Assembly (NCBI GenBank): GCA_963709665.1 | Contig: CAVPWU010000001.1 | Coordinates: 124,001 to 188,000 of the forward strand | From: DASZIT01 sp963709665 | GTDB taxonomy: Bacteria > Actinomycetota > Acidimicrobiia > Acidimicrobiales > RAAP-2 | Length of the DNA: 64,000 nucleotides | Direction: 5' to 3' | Shown: piece after piece, positions 8,275 to 19,000 of the stretch | How positions within the stretch are numbered: position 1 is the first letter of the stretch | Layout: every line of letters begins with the position of its first letter | Made by a program: the position numbers and the translations under genes | The notes under the pieces: model-generated | What the model saw: only the letters and a program-made list of their open reading frames with translations | The model's database searches: none | What the model was told of the DNA's origin: nothing

Positions 8275-11070
8275 ATGGAGCCCGGGGAGGCCACGGCACA
8301 CGATGATCGCATGGAGCCCACCGCCGTAGCCGACACCGCCAGCGCCGACCCCGTCCGGGACCCCGCCCTTCGCAGCGTCTGGGAGGGTTGGGCGAGGCGG
8401 ACGGTCACCGCCGATCCGGCCTCCGCCTCCCGGTCGGCGGAGGCGGCCGTCGGCGTCGTCGAGGCCGGGGGCTCGTCGGATGCCGCGGTGGTGGCGGGGT
8501 TCGTGGCGGCGGGGGTGTGGCCGCCGACCCCCTACCTCCGGTCGCTCGACATCGAGCGCTGGCGCCTGGGCGAGCTCCTGGCCGAGCTGGCCCAGTTGGG
8601 AGCCTGGTCGGAGGGACCGGCGGAGGATGCCACCTACCGGTTGGCCGGGGAGCTCCGGCACCGTCTCACGGTCGCCGACCAGGTCGCGGTGGGGGTGGCG
8701 TCGGTCCGGCCGACGCCGGCGGGGTGGGGGACCGGTCCCGGTGGACCGACCGGACCGGCCGACCCCCCGGCCGGGCCGGGGGGCGACGCCCCGGGCGCCG
8801 GCGACCAGGGGGTCCGGATCCTCGGGGCCACCGGTGTGTTCCTGCTGCTGACGGCCACCCTGCTGTTCGAGGTGCTCGGGGTACCCGGCCGCGACCATCT
8901 CCTGCGGTTCCTGGCCGTGACCGGCCTCGAAGGCGTCCTGATCGGCGCCGGCCTGGCCTGCGGGAGGTCGGAGCGGTTCCGGACGGTGGCGGGGATCTAC
9001 GTGGCGGCCAGCGCCCTGGTTCTGCCGGTGGTGGTGGCGGCGGGACTGGCCGCCGTCCCGTCGGGGGTCGGACTCCGCCCGGCCACCGCGGTGGCAGTGG
9101 GCGCACTGGGATGCGCGGCCGTCTATGCGTGGTTGGCCCTCCTCCTTCCGTCCCGCGCCTACGCCTGCCTGGCACTGCTGGCGGTGGGAACCGGTTGGGT
9201 GTCCGGAGCCGTGGCTGCCGGGCTCGACCCGACATCGGGGTGGACCGCACCGACCGTCGCCTGCCTGGCCGCCCTGTACCTGGTGGTGGACGCGCTGGCC
9301 GTCCACGCTGGCCGGGCGAGGAGTGGGGATCCGAGGTGGGAGGGTGCGGCCGAGTCCCTGACCGGTCCGGCCCCCTGGTTCGTCGCCGCCTCGGGAGGCG
9401 TCGCCGGTGTGGTGGCGCTGTCAGCGGTCGACCGTGAGTACCTCCCCGGTTGGTCGGGACCCCTCGCCCTGTCCGTCCTGGCGGTGGCGTTCGGGCTCGC
9501 TGCCCGGCAGCCCGGTCGGCACCGCAACCTGGTGCCGGCGATGGTGGCCGGTTCGGCGGCCGTGCTGAGCGCCGGACCGTGGTTGGCCTGGGGACGCCTC
9601 GGCACCTCGGTGGCGCTCGACGGGCTGGCCCTGGGTACGGCGGCGGTGGCGGCGGCGGCAACCGGGGCCGGGCGCACCGGCGGGGCGGCGGCTCCGGAGC
9701 CGTCCGGTGACGGTGGCCCGATGGTCGGGGGAGTCCTCCGGGTCCTGGCCGTCGTGGAGGCCACGGCGGTGCTCCTGTCGGTGGAGGGTCGGTCGTGGTG
9801 GGCACCCGTCGTCCTGGTGGTGGCGGCCGGGGTCCCGGCGTGGACCGGTTGGCGGACCGGCGAGGCGGCCTGGAGCGGGGCGGCGGTGCCGCTGGCGGTG
9901 GCGGCCTGGTTCACCGCCGCCCGGCTGGCGGTGTCGGCGCTCGGGCCACCGGCCTCCGGGTCACTCGACCCGCTGGCGGCGGCCCGGCTGCTCGGACCGC
10001 TGCCCGTGGTGCTGGTGGCTGTCGGTCTCGCCCTCCGGGGACGCCAGCCGGGGTGGTCCCGGGCGATCCACACCCTGGCCGCCGGGCTCGGTGCCCTCGT
10101 GGTCTCCCTGACCCTGGCCGGCCGGGCGCCGGTGGCCGCCGGGTCGGAGCTGCTGGTCGCCTGGGCGGCGGTGGCCGGTGTGTCGTCGATCGAGCGGTGG
10201 ACGCCGCCGCTCCCCGCCGGCGCCGGCGCCGGGATGTCGGGGGCGGCCCTGGTCGTGCTGGGCCTCGGCGGGGGGGTCGAGCTGGCGCTCACCGCCACCC
10301 TCGGGGTGGTGCTCCTTGAGTACGCCTGGGGCTCGGCTCTCCGCGACGGCCGGGGTGACCGGCTGGTGGAGTCGCCCGGCCGGGTCCATCGGATCACCGC
10401 CCTGGTGGGTGCGGTCACGGTGCTGACCCTCACCCTGGTACGGCTCGCCGCCGGGCTCGGTCACGGGGCACCGGTGGCGGCCCTGCTGGCCGTCGTGGTG
10501 GCCGCCACTCTCGTCGGCATGGAGGCCCGTCAACCGGGTGGGGCGTGGTGGTCGACGTGGGCGGCCCTCGGCCTGGCCTCCCTGGCCGCCCTGCCGGTGG
10601 CGGCGGCCTCCGGGACCCATAATCCCCAGTGGTACGTGCTGGCCCCGGGAGTCACCCTGCTCCTGCTCGGGCTCCGGCTCCCGGACGAGCCCCGCGATCC
10701 TCACGGGGTCCGGCACGGCCGGTGGTTGACCGGCACCGGGGCCGCCCTGCTCCTCGGGACGACCGCCGGCCTGGCCGCCGGGGGCGGGGGCGGGGGCCCG
10801 GTGGTGCTCCTGGTGGTGGAGGGTGCGCTCCTGGTCGTGACCGGTGTCGGTCTCCAACGCCGGGTGCCCGTCGTCGCCGGGGCGATCGGCGTTGCGGTGG
10901 GGGGGCTGTCGGCACTCTCCCTGGTCCCCTCGACGCTGGCCCTCTCCCTGCTGATCGGCGTGGTGGGGGTCGCCGTCCTGATCGCCGCCACGGTGCTGAT
11001 GGCCGGCGGCCGGCACCTGGCCCACGGTCGGCAGGCCCTCCGCCAGGCGGCATGGAGCCGGTGGCGCTGA
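8275..11070 (+). CDS. Large polytopic membrane protein, function unknown (931 aa)
   Basis: Residues 1-150 form a soluble Ala/Glu-rich region (SVWEGWARRTVT, LDIERWRLGELLAELAQLGAW) and a Pro/Gly linker near 150-175. The remainder is some twenty hydrophobic segments with short charged loops, ending LAHGRQALRQAAWSRWR. It broadly resembles actinobacterial DUF2157/DUF2339-type multi-span proteins, but no catalytic motif is visible. An alternative ATG lies at 8311. It diverges from the kinase gene over about 100 nt, so the two-component system could control it. Confidence 0.8.
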   Translation: MEPGEATAHDDRMEPTAVADTASADPVRDPALRSVWEGWARRTVTADPASASRSAEAAVGVVEAGGSSDAAVVAGFVAAGVWPPTPYLRSLDIERWRLGELLAELAQLGAWSEGPAEDATYRLAGELRHRLTVADQVAVGVASVRPTPAGWGTGPGGPTGPADPPAGPGGDAPGAGDQGVRILGATGVFLLLTATLLFEVLGVPGRDHLLRFLAVTGLEGVLIGAGLACGRSERFRTVAGIYVAASALVLPVVVAAGLAAVPSGVGLRPATAVAVGALGCAAVYAWLALLLPSRAYACLALLAVGTGWVSGAVAAGLDPTSGWTAPTVACLAALYLVVDALAVHAGRARSGDPRWEGAAESLTGPAPWFVAASGGVAGVVALSAVDREYLPGWSGPLALSVLAVAFGLAARQPGRHRNLVPAMVAGSAAVLSAGPWLAWGRLGTSVALDGLALGTAAVAAAATGAGRTGGAAAPEPSGDGGPMVGGVLRVLAVVEATAVLLSVEGRSWWAPVVLVVAAGVPAWTGWRTGEAAWSGAAVPLAVAAWFTAARLAVSALGPPASGSLDPLAAARLLGPLPVVLVAVGLALRGRQPGWSRAIHTLAAGLGALVVSLTLAGRAPVAAGSELLVAWAAVAGVSSIERWTPPLPAGAGAGMSGAALVVLGLGGGVELALTATLGVVLLEYAWGSALRDGRGDRLVESPGRVHRITALVGAVTVLTLTLVRLAAGLGHGAPVAALLAVVVAATLVGMEARQPGGAWWSTWAALGLASLAALPVAAASGTHNPQWYVLAPGVTLLLLGLRLPDEPRDPHGVRHGRWLTGTGAALLLGTTAGLAAGGGGGGPVVLLVVEGALLVVTGVGLQRRVPVVAGAIGVAVGGLSALSLVPSTLALSLLIGVVGVAVLIAATVLMAGGRHLAHGRQALRQAAWSRWR

Positions 11071-11372
11071 GCCGGCGTGGCGTCGCTGGCATCGGTGGCC
11101 CTCGAGGCCGCTCGCCACCCCCGGACGGATCCGTGAGGCTCAGGGCTCGTCGGGGACGGTGCCGAGGCCGGTTCCCGCTCGATCTCGGCCGGCTCCTCGA
11201 CCGAGCCCTGGACCCACCACCAACGAGTCGCCGGCCGCCAGCCGGAGTGGGACCGGGATGACGTGGGCCACGTCGAGGCCCACCGTGCCGATGCGCCCCG
11301 GTGATCGCGTACGCTCTCGGGTCGGCCCGCTGACGCCCGATCGGGCCGGCACCGACATCGGAGGAATCACCC
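11071..11372. other. Intergenic stretch without a convincing gene
   Basis: 302 nt before ychF. The only open frame of note is a 76-codon minus-strand frame (11370-11140) with Gly/Ala/Arg-rich composition, no RBS and an end inside the gap; I do not accept it as a gene. The last 60 nt should carry the ychF promoter and leader, but no clear boxes are seen. Confidence 0.5.
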
Positions 11373-12454
<1,082 letters not shown>

Positions 12455-12458
<4 letters not shown>

Positions 12459-13276
12459 CCGACTCCCCGGCGGGCGAGGGGTCCGGACCGGTGGTGGTGC
12501 GGCTGGAGGGTGTCCGCGTCGTGCGCAACGCCACCGCCCTCCTCGACGACGTCACCTGGGAGGTGCGCGGCGGTGAGCGGTGGGCCCTGCTCGGGCCCAA
12601 CGGCTCGGGCAAGACCACGCTGCTCAGGGTGGTCGGGTCCGCCCTGTGGCCCACCGCCGGCGGGGTGGAGATCCTCGGCGAGCGGCTGGGCCGGGTCGAC
12701 ATGAGGGTCCTCCGCCAGCGCATCGCCGTGGTCAGCGCGGCGGTCGGCCGATCCCTCCGACCCGCGCAGCCGGCGCTCGACGTGGTCCTCACCGGCCGGT
12801 ACGCGGCGCTCGAGACCTGGTGGCACGAGTACACCGACCAGGACCGGGAGGAGGCCGAGCGCCTGCTCCGCCAGGCCGGCTTCGGAGGCGACTCGTTCGA
12901 TGGGCGGCCGTTCGGACTGCTGTCCGAGGGCGAGCGGCAACAGGTGCTGTTGGCACGGGCGCTGATGGGACGGCCGGAGCTCCTCCTGATGGACGAGCCG
13001 GCCGCCGGCCTCGACCTCGGCGCCCGCGAGCGCCTGGTCCGGCGGCTGGCACGGCTGGCCGGTGACCCGACGGTGCCGCCGATGATCCTGGTGACCCACC
13101 ATGTGGAGGAGATCCCGCCCGGGATCACCCACACCGCCCTCCTCAAGGGAGGCGCCATGGTGGCCTCGGGACCGGTGGACGAGGTCCTGACCAGCCAGGC
13201 CGTCTCCGAGGCCTTCTCGCTGGCGGTGACGGTGGAGCGCCAGGGTGGTCGCTGGACGGCCCGGGCCGTGGTCTGA
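12455..13276 (+). CDS. ABC transporter ATP-binding protein
   Basis: 273 residues from a GTG overlapping the ychF stop (GTGA). It has Walker A GPNGSGKTTLL (near residues 48-58), an ABC signature in the variant form LLSEGERQQVLLARALMG, Walker B ELLLMDEPAAGLD, and switch His in ILVTHHVEEIP. No membrane or binding subunit is adjacent, so the transported substrate is unknown; single ATPases of this type (ModF/YlmA-like) sometimes act without a dedicated permease. Coupling to ychF looks like operon convenience rather than shared function. Confidence 0.92.
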
Positions 13277-13392
13277 CCCCTCCCCGGGCGGACCCGACGG
13301 GAACAGTCCGGCCTCCCCGCCGGTTGGACTGGGTAGGGAGAGGTACATCGTGCCCCGCTCCCCCGACCCCGCCGAACGCCCAGGAGGCACCC

Positions 13393-14049
13393 ATGACCGA
13401 GTCAGCCACCACCGAAGGCGCGGTCGCCGACCACGACACCGCCGACCACGACACCGCCGACTTCTGGTTCGATCCGCTCTGCCCGTGGGCGTGGCTGGCC
13501 TCGAGGTGGATCCTCGAGGCGGCCAAGGTCCGGTCGTTCGACGTCCGCTGGCACGTCATGTCCCTGGCCTACCTCAACGCCGACAAGGAGGACCTGACCG
13601 AGGAGTACCGCCAGCTCCTGGCCGAGGCCTGGGGACCGGTCCGGGTGTGCATCGCCGCCCAGCAGACCCACGGCGACGAGGTGCTGCTCCCGCTCTACAC
13701 CGCGCTGGGGACGCGCTTCCACCTCGAGGGCCGGGAGCGCGATCGCGCCACCATCGAGGAGGCGCTGGTGGAGGCAGGCCTTCCCGCCGAGCTGGCCGAC
13801 GCCGCCGAGACCGACGAGTACGACAAGGCCCTGATCGCCTCCCACCACGAGGGGATGGACCAGGTGGGCTACGAGGTCGGCACCCCGGTGATCTCCGTCA
13901 ACGGGGTGGCCTTCTTCGGCCCGGTGGTCACGCCGGCCCCCAAGGGCGAGGCGGCAGGCAAGCTGTGGGACGGGGTGCTGGCGGTGGCCGGCACCGACGG
14001 GTTCTTCGAGCTGAAGCGCTCCCGCGACCGGGACCCGATCTTCGTCTGA
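13393..14049 (+). CDS. DsbA-family protein, Rv2466c-like (mycothiol-dependent reductase family)
   Basis: 218 residues. The ATG at 13393 is preceded by AGGAGG with ideal spacing; an upstream in-frame ATG at 13324 has no such site. FWFDPLCPWAWLASRWIL (near residues 23-40) matches the Rv2466c group, whose Mycobacterium tuberculosis member is a mycothiol-dependent nitroreductase with a CPWC centre. Here the second Cys is Ala (CPWA), so it would work through a single Cys plus mycothiol or another thiol. The later cis-Pro region is GTPVISVNG. Cytoplasmic: no signal peptide. Confidence 0.85.
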   Translation: MTESATTEGAVADHDTADHDTADFWFDPLCPWAWLASRWILEAAKVRSFDVRWHVMSLAYLNADKEDLTEEYRQLLAEAWGPVRVCIAAQQTHGDEVLLPLYTALGTRFHLEGRERDRATIEEALVEAGLPAELADAAETDEYDKALIASHHEGMDQVGYEVGTPVISVNGVAFFGPVVTPAPKGEAAGKLWDGVLAVAGTDGFFELKRSRDRDPIFV

Positions 14050-14089
14050 TCCGCATCGGGCGGCCCCCCGGTCTCGCAGCCGTCCACCC

Positions 14090-14761
14090 TCACTTCAGGA
14101 GGGACACCACCAGTAGACCCTGGGCCAGGTGGTAGGTGAGGTGGACAGACAACCGGCCCCGCCGGAGGGGCCGGACGAACCGGTCGACGGCGAGCAGGGT
14201 GTCGGAGACGAGAAACGCACTCGCCCCCAGCGCCGCCGCCGGCACCCCCACGTTGGTGGCCAGCACGGCCATGGTCACGATGGCGGCCATGTAGACGCAC
14301 ACCGGCCCCACCAGCGCGCCCTGGCCCTCACGGAGCAGGCCCCGGAGGATCAACGTCGACGGGTAGGCCTCGACGACCACCACGATGCCGAGGGCGAGGG
14401 CGAGGCCGGCGGTGGAAAAGGAGAACGGCGGGTGGGACGGGGGCGACGCCGGCTGCAGCAGGCCGATGATGAAGAGCACGTGTCCGACCAGGAAGGCGGC
14501 CAACCCGGGGACGAACAGGTCGTGCGGGAGCATCAGCAGCACGTCGCCGAGCAGGCAGCAGCTGAGGGCGGCCACGAACCACCACCGCCGGGCCGACAGG
14601 TCGGTGTCGTCGCCGGGGATCAGGGCGGCCGCGGCGGTGAGCGCCGCCAGCACCGCCGGCTTGGCCGCGTACTCCAGGGCCCGGTTGTCGGTTGCGACCG
14701 CCCACCAGTCGGCGACGGCCGCCACGCCGGCGACGGACAGAAGAATCCAGACGGCGCCCAC
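14090..14761 (-). CDS. Lysoplasmalogenase (YhhN/TMEM86 family)
   Basis: 223 residues, almost wholly hydrophobic with about eight membrane segments. Family signatures are the N-terminal DNRALEYAAKPAVLAALTAA, the central LLGDVLLMLP and FLVGHVLFIIGL, and the C-terminal LVSDTLLAVDRF. YhhN proteins hydrolyse the vinyl ether bond of lysoplasmalogens or related lysolipids in the membrane. It is convergent with the DsbA-like gene and stands alone on its strand. Confidence 0.88.
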   Translation of the reverse strand: MGAVWILLSVAGVAAVADWWAVATDNRALEYAAKPAVLAALTAAAALIPGDDTDLSARRWWFVAALSCCLLGDVLLMLPHDLFVPGLAAFLVGHVLFIIGLLQPASPPSHPPFSFSTAGLALALGIVVVVEAYPSTLILRGLLREGQGALVGPVCVYMAAIVTMAVLATNVGVPAAALGASAFLVSDTLLAVDRFVRPLRRGRLSVHLTYHLAQGLLVVSLLK

Positions 14762-14814
14762 CCGAGGACGATACCGGCCCCAACCACCTCATGGCCTGGG
14801 CAATCGCGGGACAG

Positions 14815-14843
14815 TTGAGACGGTGGCCCACCCGGTGTACAAC
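14815..14843 (+). promoter_or_regulatory. Sigma-70-type promoter upstream of the SepX/GlpR-like gene
   Basis: TTGAGA (14815-14820), a 17-nt spacer, then TACAAC (14838-14843). Transcription would begin near 14850 and leave a leader of about 140 nt before the gene at 14989. No other promoter candidate of this quality is seen in the gap. Confidence 0.45.
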
Positions 14844-14988
14844 GGGCGGGAACAGATCCACGGAGGAGGCCGCTGCGAGCGAACGTGCGCTCGGTGTCGG
14901 CGACGTCGTTCTCCGACCATCCACCACTGCGGAATTGCCCCTCGTTAGGGTTTTTCAGCGAAGAAGGTAGGTCGAGGAGTTGACGCTC

Positions 14989-15735
14989 GTGATCCTTGTG
15001 GTGATCCTCGTTGTGGCATGGATGGTGATTCTCGGTCCCACCGTGCTGCGTCGACGGTCGGATCACGGCGACGGGGTGAACTCGATCACCCACTTCCACC
15101 GCCAGCTCCGCGTACTCGAGCACTCGGGCGCCAAGCCGATCGTGCTCCCGGCCTACCGACTGCACTCCACCGAGGCGAATGCGGTCAGCTCCGGGACCCG
15201 CTACCCCGATGTCGCCTCGGTCCCCGTCCTCACCGTGGTGGGGGCCGACCGCCTTCCCCGCCCGGCGCTGGCCTTCCTCGGCGACGACCCGACGCCGGGC
15301 GCCGGCACCGCCCGGGACGAGTGGACGGTCGACCAGGCAGATCCGCTGGCGACCTACCGGCCGGTCGATCCCGAGCTCCGGCGCCTGGCCCGACGGCGGC
15401 GTCGGGACACCCTGATGGTGTTGATGCTCACCACGGTGCTCACCTTCCTGGTCGGATTCATCCCGGGAGCGGGTGTGGCCTGGGTGATCAGCCTGATCTC
15501 CGGAGTGTCGCTGGCTGCCTACGTGGCAATGCTGATCCACATGCGCTCGCTGGCGCAGGAGCGCGAGCGGAAGCTCCACTATCTCCAGCCGTCGAAGACG
15601 CTGCCGCCGGATCGAGCCGACCTGGACGGCTACGGGGGACTCCCCGGCCATCCCGAGGTGACGAGCCAGGAAGACCTCGCCGCCTACGAGGCGAGTCGGT
15701 ATGCACACCCGGCCCGCCAAGCCGCCGCCAACTAG
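14989..15735 (+). CDS. Membrane protein resembling the actinobacterial divisome protein SepX/GlpR
   Basis: 248 residues from GTG 14989; AGGAG ends nine nt before this codon, whereas the in-frame TTG at 14980 touches the RBS. One N-terminal membrane segment is followed by LGPTVLRRRSD and SITHFHRQLRVLEHSG, then a soluble stretch, a basic RRLARRRRRDT block and a hydrophobic hairpin (VLMLTTVLTFLVGFIPGAGVAWVISLI). This layout (N-terminal anchor, small dimer-like region, central membrane hairpin, disordered tail) is that of SepX (Streptomyces) and GlpR (Corynebacterium), partners of FtsZ. The assignment rests on layout and a few residues only. Confidence 0.5.
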   Translation: MILVVILVVAWMVILGPTVLRRRSDHGDGVNSITHFHRQLRVLEHSGAKPIVLPAYRLHSTEANAVSSGTRYPDVASVPVLTVVGADRLPRPALAFLGDDPTPGAGTARDEWTVDQADPLATYRPVDPELRRLARRRRRDTLMVLMLTTVLTFLVGFIPGAGVAWVISLISGVSLAAYVAMLIHMRSLAQERERKLHYLQPSKTLPPDRADLDGYGGLPGHPEVTSQEDLAAYEASRYAHPARQAAAN

Positions 15736-15740
15736 CCCGG

Positions 15741-15763
15741 GTCCCGGGCGTGGACCCCGGGAC
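15741..15763 (+). terminator. G+C-rich hairpin after the SepX/GlpR-like gene
   Basis: GTCCCGGG (15741-15748) and CCCGGGAC (15756-15763) form a perfect 8-bp stem with a 7-nt loop, 5 nt after the stop. No T tract follows, as is common for actinobacterial terminator hairpins. Confidence 0.5.
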
Positions 15764-16081
15764 GGTACTCGCCGGGCCCCTGCCCCGGGACCATCCGACG
15801 TCGGCGACCGACCCGGCAGGTTGCCCTGTCCCGTCCGGGGTCCGGTTTCGCTGACCGCGGGCTGTGGATATCGCCCATCTCGGCCGGAATCCTCGAGCGA
15901 GACGCCGGATTTCGATGATCCCGGGGGAGGAGGATGGTGCCGCCCGCAAGCACGCACCGTGACCAGTTGACCACTCACGTGTAATTGGTGTCGGAATGTG
16001 GTCAAATAACAGCATTCAGTGCTTCTAGAAGTACCGCAGTTCCATACCTTGCAGTCATGAGTACCGAAATGATGGTGCGCC
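15764..16081. other. Intergenic stretch, A+T-rich near its right end
   Basis: No gene seen. The last 120 nt (about 15960-16080) are clearly richer in A/T than the surroundings, with TTGACC at 15966-15971 and AAATAACAGC near 16004-16013. It probably holds the promoter and leader of the 1281-residue protein, but I cannot fix a -35/-10 pair. Confidence 0.4.
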
Positions 16082-19000
16082 TTGGCCTCTGATCCCGTCT
16101 ACATCGACGTATCCCCACATGAGGAATCCGTCGTGCGTGGACTTGGCGCGCAGTGGGACGGAACGCGTGGTTCGTGGTTCGTTCCGGCCGGTCTGCCGCT
16201 CGAGCCCTTCGCCCGCTGGACCGGGCAGGCCGCGGTCTCGGCGGACGGCACCCCGGAGGACGCCTTTCGGACGGTCCCGCTGACCAACAGTGACTCGGGG
16301 CGCCTTCGACCCCCGTTCTCCGAGGGGGCATTCGCCTCGTTGCCGACGTTCGTCGCCGGCCACCCCCCCGAGATCGACCCCGAGATCGTCGATGAGGTGT
16401 TCCACCGCGTCGAAAGCCCCGCCTCGCGTGGTCATGTGGTGGACGACAGCACGGAGGTCATCGATCAGACACCGTTGGCCTCGGTCCCGGCCTTCACGCC
16501 CGGCCTCCCACTGCTCGTGGGTCCGGCGGACATGCTGCCACTGCCCCTGAAGATCGCCAAGGCGGTGGTGACGCCTCCGCCGATCACCCCCCCCGAGGTG
16601 TCGGAGCCTGACCCCGTCGATGCGTCGTCCGAGGAACCCGCACCCGCCTCGACCTCCGAACCGACCGCCGAGGCGACCGCGGTGCCGGTCGAGCCGACTT
16701 CCGAACCGACCGCCGAGGCGACAGCGGAGGCGACCGAGGTGCCGGTCGCCGAACTTCCGGTCGAGCCGACGGTCGAGGCGACCGCGGAGGCGACCGCGGT
16801 GCCGGTCGCCGAACACCCGGTCGAGACGACCGCCGAGGCGACCGAGGTGCCGGTCGCCGAACACCCGGTCGAGACGACCGCCGAGGCGACCGAGGTGCCG
16901 GTCGCCGAACACCCGGTCGAGACGACCGCCGAGGCGACCGAGATGCCGGTCGAACCGACCGCCGAGCCGACTTCCGAGGCGTCCACCCTGCCGCCGCCGG
17001 TGGCTCCCTATCCGACACCCGACCTCGCGGAAGCAGCGGTGGCGCCGATCCAGCCGGATGCGGCTGAGGAAGAGGCCACTCCGGTCGTCGTCGACTCCGC
17101 GCCGTCGAGCCCCATTCCGCCTCCTCCGATTCCGCCGGATGCCTACGGGCCACCCCCGGAGCCACGGGAGGTGGCGACCGTGGTCGATCCATCCCCAGCG
17201 ATCGCCGATGTCCCACCACCGCCACCGCCTCCCATTCCGGCACGCCTCCCGTGGGACGACGTGCCCACCTCGTCCGGGTCGACGACAGCTGAGCCGGAGG
17301 CTGACGCCGAACCGGTGACCGACACGGAGGCGATTGTTCCGCCACCGGTCGAACCCATGCCTGTGGATGAAGCGCTGCTGACGGTGGAGCCTCCCGTCGC
17401 GCCGGTCCCCAAAGGCCAGGCGGAGGTGATCGCCCCGCCGTCCGACCCGATGCCGCCCGCCGAGGCTCCACCGACCGGCTCGCCGGAGTTCGAACCTGCT
17501 GCTCTCGACGAGGCACCTTCGACCACTGGACCCGAGGTCGGGGATCGTCCGATTGACGAAGCTCCGACGATCACCGAGACCGTGGCAGAGCCAGCCCCGG
17601 TCAACCAAGCTCCTCTGACCGACGGGTTCGAGACCGGGCCCACGGCAGTCGACGAGGCTTCGTCGACCGGCGACCCCGTGGCGGATCTGATGCCGGACCT
17701 CGAGACATCCCCACTGGTCGAGCAGGTGGCCGACCCCGTCCCACTGGCAGCCATTGTTCCCACCGAAGCGGCGTTGACCGAATCTCATCCGGCGCCCGTC
17801 GAGGTGGAGGCGCTCACCCCTGAGTTCCTCCCTCCGCCTCCGGTCGGCGATCCCGTGACGGGGTCGATCGATCAGTCGTCCGGCGCGACCTTCGAGGAGG
17901 ACGACGACTTTCTCGATGGCCCGACATCCCTGGCGGAGCTCTCCGGACAACTCATGGTCTTCGACGAGCCCGACGAGGAGCTCGACCAGTCTGGACCGCT
18001 GTCGCCGGTGCATGCGCCTGGGCCGGTTGGTGCCCCGATCGTCGGACCGGCCGCTCCGGAGGCCGAAGCTCCGGCGCCCGGGCTCGAGGAGCTGGACCGG
18101 GAAACCGCAGGGCCGGAGCCAGTGACCGAGGCAGTTGAACCGGAATCCGAGACTCCGGCCTCTCCGGAGCCCGAGCCGGAACCCCAGGTTGCGGTGTACG
18201 AGCCGGAGCCGCTGATCATCCCTGAACCGGTAGCGGTGCAGGGTGGGTACGAGCCGGAAGCCGTCGCACCGGAACCCGAACCCGAGCAGGTGACGGCCGT
18301 CACCGGTGATCAGCCCGAGGTGGCAGGGGCCGCATCGGCGCCGGACCTCCAACTCGAACCGGAGCCACTACCGATCGCCACCGCTCCCGAGTCCGAGCCG
18401 GAGGTCCCCGAAGCCATCCCGGAACGTGAGTCGGTCGCATCGGTGGAGGAACCGGAGCCCGCCGTCGTTCCGGAGCCGGACACCTCAACTCAGGAACCGG
18501 GGCCCGGACTCGCTTCCGGGTCGGTCACCATGGAGTCCGAATCAGGACCAGAGACAGAGCCGGTGGCCGAGACAGAGCCGGTGGCCGAGACAGAGCCGGT
18601 GGCCGAGACAGAGCCGGTGGCCGAGACAGAGCCGGTGGCCGAGACAGAGCCGGTGGCCGAGACAGAGCCGGTGGCCGAGACAGAGCCGGTGGCCGAGACA
18701 GAGCCGGTGGCCGAGACAGAGCCGGTGGCCGAGACAGAGCCGGTGGCCGAGACAGAGCCGGTGGCCGAGACAGAGCCGGTGGCCGAGACAGAGCCGGTGG
18801 CCGAGACAGAGCCGGTGGCCGAGACAGAGCCGGTGGCCGAGACACAGGCCGACTCCGAGCCGGTCATGGCGTCGGCGTCCCCGATGGCGGAACCGGAACC
18901 GGAGATCGACCCCGGACCGGTCGCCGAAGCGGCACAGACGATCCACGAGGCTCCCCGGGAAGCCGCCACCACCGACGCCGCTGCCGAAGTCCAGAGCACC

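Noticed and set aside
11140..11370. 76-codon minus-strand frame between the large membrane protein and ychF
   Set aside because: No RBS, Gly/Arg-biased composition typical of antisense frames in high-G+C DNA, no recognisable fold.
13393..14049. CPWA instead of CPWC in the DsbA-like protein as a novel active site
   Set aside because: I recall the single-Cys form FWFDPLCPWAW from other actinobacterial members of this group, so it is probably a normal subfamily trait.
16055..18352. Long minus-strand open frame (765 codons) opposite the repeat protein
   Set aside because: Composition (Arg/Gly/Leu repeats) is the mirror of the Glu/Pro-rich coding strand, with no domain; an antisense shadow.
18551..18838. 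Regular short repeats as a possible CRISPR array
   Set aside because: Units are contiguous with no spacers, lie inside an open reading frame and keep frame; the same applies to the 126-bp repeats at 57051-57800. No cas genes are present.
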